Source of the DNA: Ignavibacteriaceae bacterium
GTDB taxonomy: Bacteria > Bacteroidota > Ignavibacteria > Ignavibacteriales > Ignavibacteriaceae
NCBI GenBank assembly: GCA_031292465.1
Contig: JARLHB010000381.1
Span: forward strand, 1 to 5,077
DNA length: 5,077 nucleotides
Direction of reading: 5' to 3'
The translations under genes and the position numbers were made by a program. The notes under the pieces are model-generated. The model was not told the DNA's origin. It ran no database searches and worked only from the letters and a program-made list of their open reading frames with translations. Shown here piece after piece: positions 4,271 through 5,077 of the stretch. Every line of letters begins with the position of its first letter. Positions within the stretch are counted from its first letter, which is position 1.

Positions 4271-5077
4271 TGAATATTTGTCCGATAACATATATGCCCT
4301 GCGGAGAGAAAAAATATTCCGATAAGGGATTAAAACTCTTATCGAATAATTTAAAGGAATTAAAAGATATTCCTTTAACACAGGAAGAACAGTTAAAAGA
4401 AGCCGCCGCCAGGGCAGCTAAAATGTCAATACAGGGTGTTCAACCGAAATTAAGCGCCAAATTGAAAGTAATAGATAATATCTTTGAAATTGTGGATACT
4501 GGTGGAATATACATTCTAAAACCTCAAAGTACTTTATATCCGCAGCTCCCCGAAAATGAAGATTTAACAATGAAGCTTGCCAAAATTGCCGGCTTGGATG
4601 CCCCCCTTCATGGAATGGTTTATTCAATTGACGGAAGGTTGACGTACTTTATTAAACGGTTTGACAGGTACGGTATAAATAAAAAATATTCTTTGGAAGA
4701 CTTTGCCCAGCTTTCAGGAAACAGCAGGGATACGAAATATGACTATAGCATGGAAAAACTTACTTTGATTATAGACAGTTATTGTAGTTTCCCTGTTATC
4801 GAAAAAATAAAATTGTTCCGGTTAACAATATTTAATTTTCTTGTTGGCAACGAAGATCAGCATTTAAAGAATTTCTCATTGATAACACATAATAATAAAG
4901 TTGAATTGTCTCCTGCTTACGATTTGATTAATACAACCATTGCCTTATCAAACCCTGCCGAAGAGATTGCTTTACCACTAAAAGGTAAAAAGAAAAACCT
5001 TAATAGAAAAATTTTGATTGACTACTGGGGGAAAGAAAGATTAAAGATAAATGAAAAAGTAATAGGACAAATCCTTG
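4270..5077 (+). CDS. hipT: HipT-like serine/threonine kinase toxin (cut by window end)
   Basis: The frame opens at the ATG at 4270, whose A is the last base of the hipS stop (TAATG), and stays open to the window end: 269 residues, with perhaps 60-70 missing compared with the 335-residue E. coli HipT. It lacks the HipA N-terminal subdomain, which is the separate hipS gene. Landmarks: the HipT-type start 'C-P-I-T...YSDKGLKLLS' (4-25); the Gly-rich loop KMSIQGVQPKLS (51-62), whose Ser53 is a candidate autophosphorylation site; YILKP (81-85) with ATP-binding Lys84; ENED (95-98); FIKRFDRY (127-134); EDFAQLSG (143-150); the catalytic GNEDQHLKNFSL (193-204), with Asp196 as base and Asn201 as metal ligand; and LSPAYDL (213-219), with Asp218 as second metal ligand. 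The kinase looks active. E. coli HipT phosphorylates tryptophanyl-tRNA synthetase and HipA phosphorylates glutamyl-tRNA synthetase; the target here is unknown. Confidence 0.92.
   Translation, partial: MNICPITYMPCGEKKYSDKGLKLLSNNLKELKDIPLTQEEQLKEAAARAAKMSIQGVQPKLSAKLKVIDNIFEIVDTGGIYILKPQSTLYPQLPENEDLTMKLAKIAGLDAPLHGMVYSIDGRLTYFIKRFDRYGINKKYSLEDFAQLSGNSRDTKYDYSMEKLTLIIDSYCSFPVIEKIKLFRLTIFNFLVGNEDQHLKNFSLITHNNKVELSPAYDLINTTIALSNPAEEIALPLKGKKKNLNRKILIDYWGKERLKINEKVIGQIL

Noticed and set aside
4418..4627. 69-residue open frame on the - strand
   Set aside because: It is antisense to the Gly-rich loop and ATP-binding region of the kinase gene, so it is a shadow frame.
3962..5077. A frameshifted hipA pseudogene
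   Set aside because: The two parts join by a clean TAATG overlap, the second has a typical HipT N-terminus before the Gly-rich loop, and all visible kinase residues are intact, so a three-gene HipBST layout fits better.
1..5077. CRISPR array, tRNA, rRNA or insertion-sequence ends
   Set aside because: No regularly spaced repeat-spacer pattern, cloverleaf sequence, rRNA-like segment or transposase with terminal repeats was found; the three palindromes at 3568-3731 are too few and far apart for a CRISPR array.

Overview
The window is AT-rich (by eye about two thirds A+T) and gene-dense, with every gene on the + strand. A C-terminal fragment that looks like apolipoprotein N-acyltransferase points to a Gram-negative cell envelope. 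ltaE and the thioesterase gene have A/T-rich leaders without a Shine-Dalgarno sequence, which would suit the Bacteroidota/Ignavibacteriota/Chlorobiota group. That placement is a low-confidence inference; no marker gene fixes the taxon.

Layout. (1) 1-183: the 3' end of a probable lnt gene. (2) 184-995: a two-gene toxin-antitoxin module, a RelB/DinJ-type ribbon-helix-helix antitoxin followed by a Doc/Fic-type toxin with an ATGA overlap. A sigma70-like promoter and repeated GGCTAT elements lie in its 5' region. (3) 1200-2682: a metabolic pair, low-specificity L-threonine aldolase and a hotdog-fold acyl-CoA thioesterase, 19 bases apart and probably co-transcribed. (4) 2871-3560: a stand-alone DEDDy 3'-5' exonuclease of the PolB-exonuclease-like family. 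(5) 3561-5077: a tripartite HipBST-type toxin-antitoxin operon made of an HTH regulator (hipB), a separate HipA-N-domain protein (hipS) and a HipA/HipT Ser/Thr kinase cut by the window end (hipT). The kinase frame is open from 4270 to the last base.

The most interesting region is 3561-3735, upstream of hipB. It holds three copies of one 18-bp palindromic element, TTACTGCYATRRCAGTAA and variants. Their centres are 70 and 71 bp apart. They bracket a TTGCTT-17-TAAATT promoter, and the last copy covers the hipB ribosome-binding region. This is most simply read as an autoregulatory operator array for HipB.

How the genes work together: each toxin-antitoxin module is self-contained and compactly overlapped, so antitoxin and toxin are made from one mRNA. 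In the first, the RHH protein would both neutralise Doc and repress the promoter. In the second, by analogy with the characterised Escherichia coli O127:H6 HipBST, HipS would neutralise HipT while HipB mainly regulates transcription. The housekeeping genes between them (lnt, ltaE, thioesterase, exonuclease) show no functional link to the toxins.

Gene-free gaps are all shorter than 300 bases. 184-363 holds the first module's promoter and repeats. In 996-1199 (very A/T-rich) I see no convincing gene, terminator or promoter. 2683-2870 contains a hairpin-forming repeat. 3561-3735 holds the operator array.
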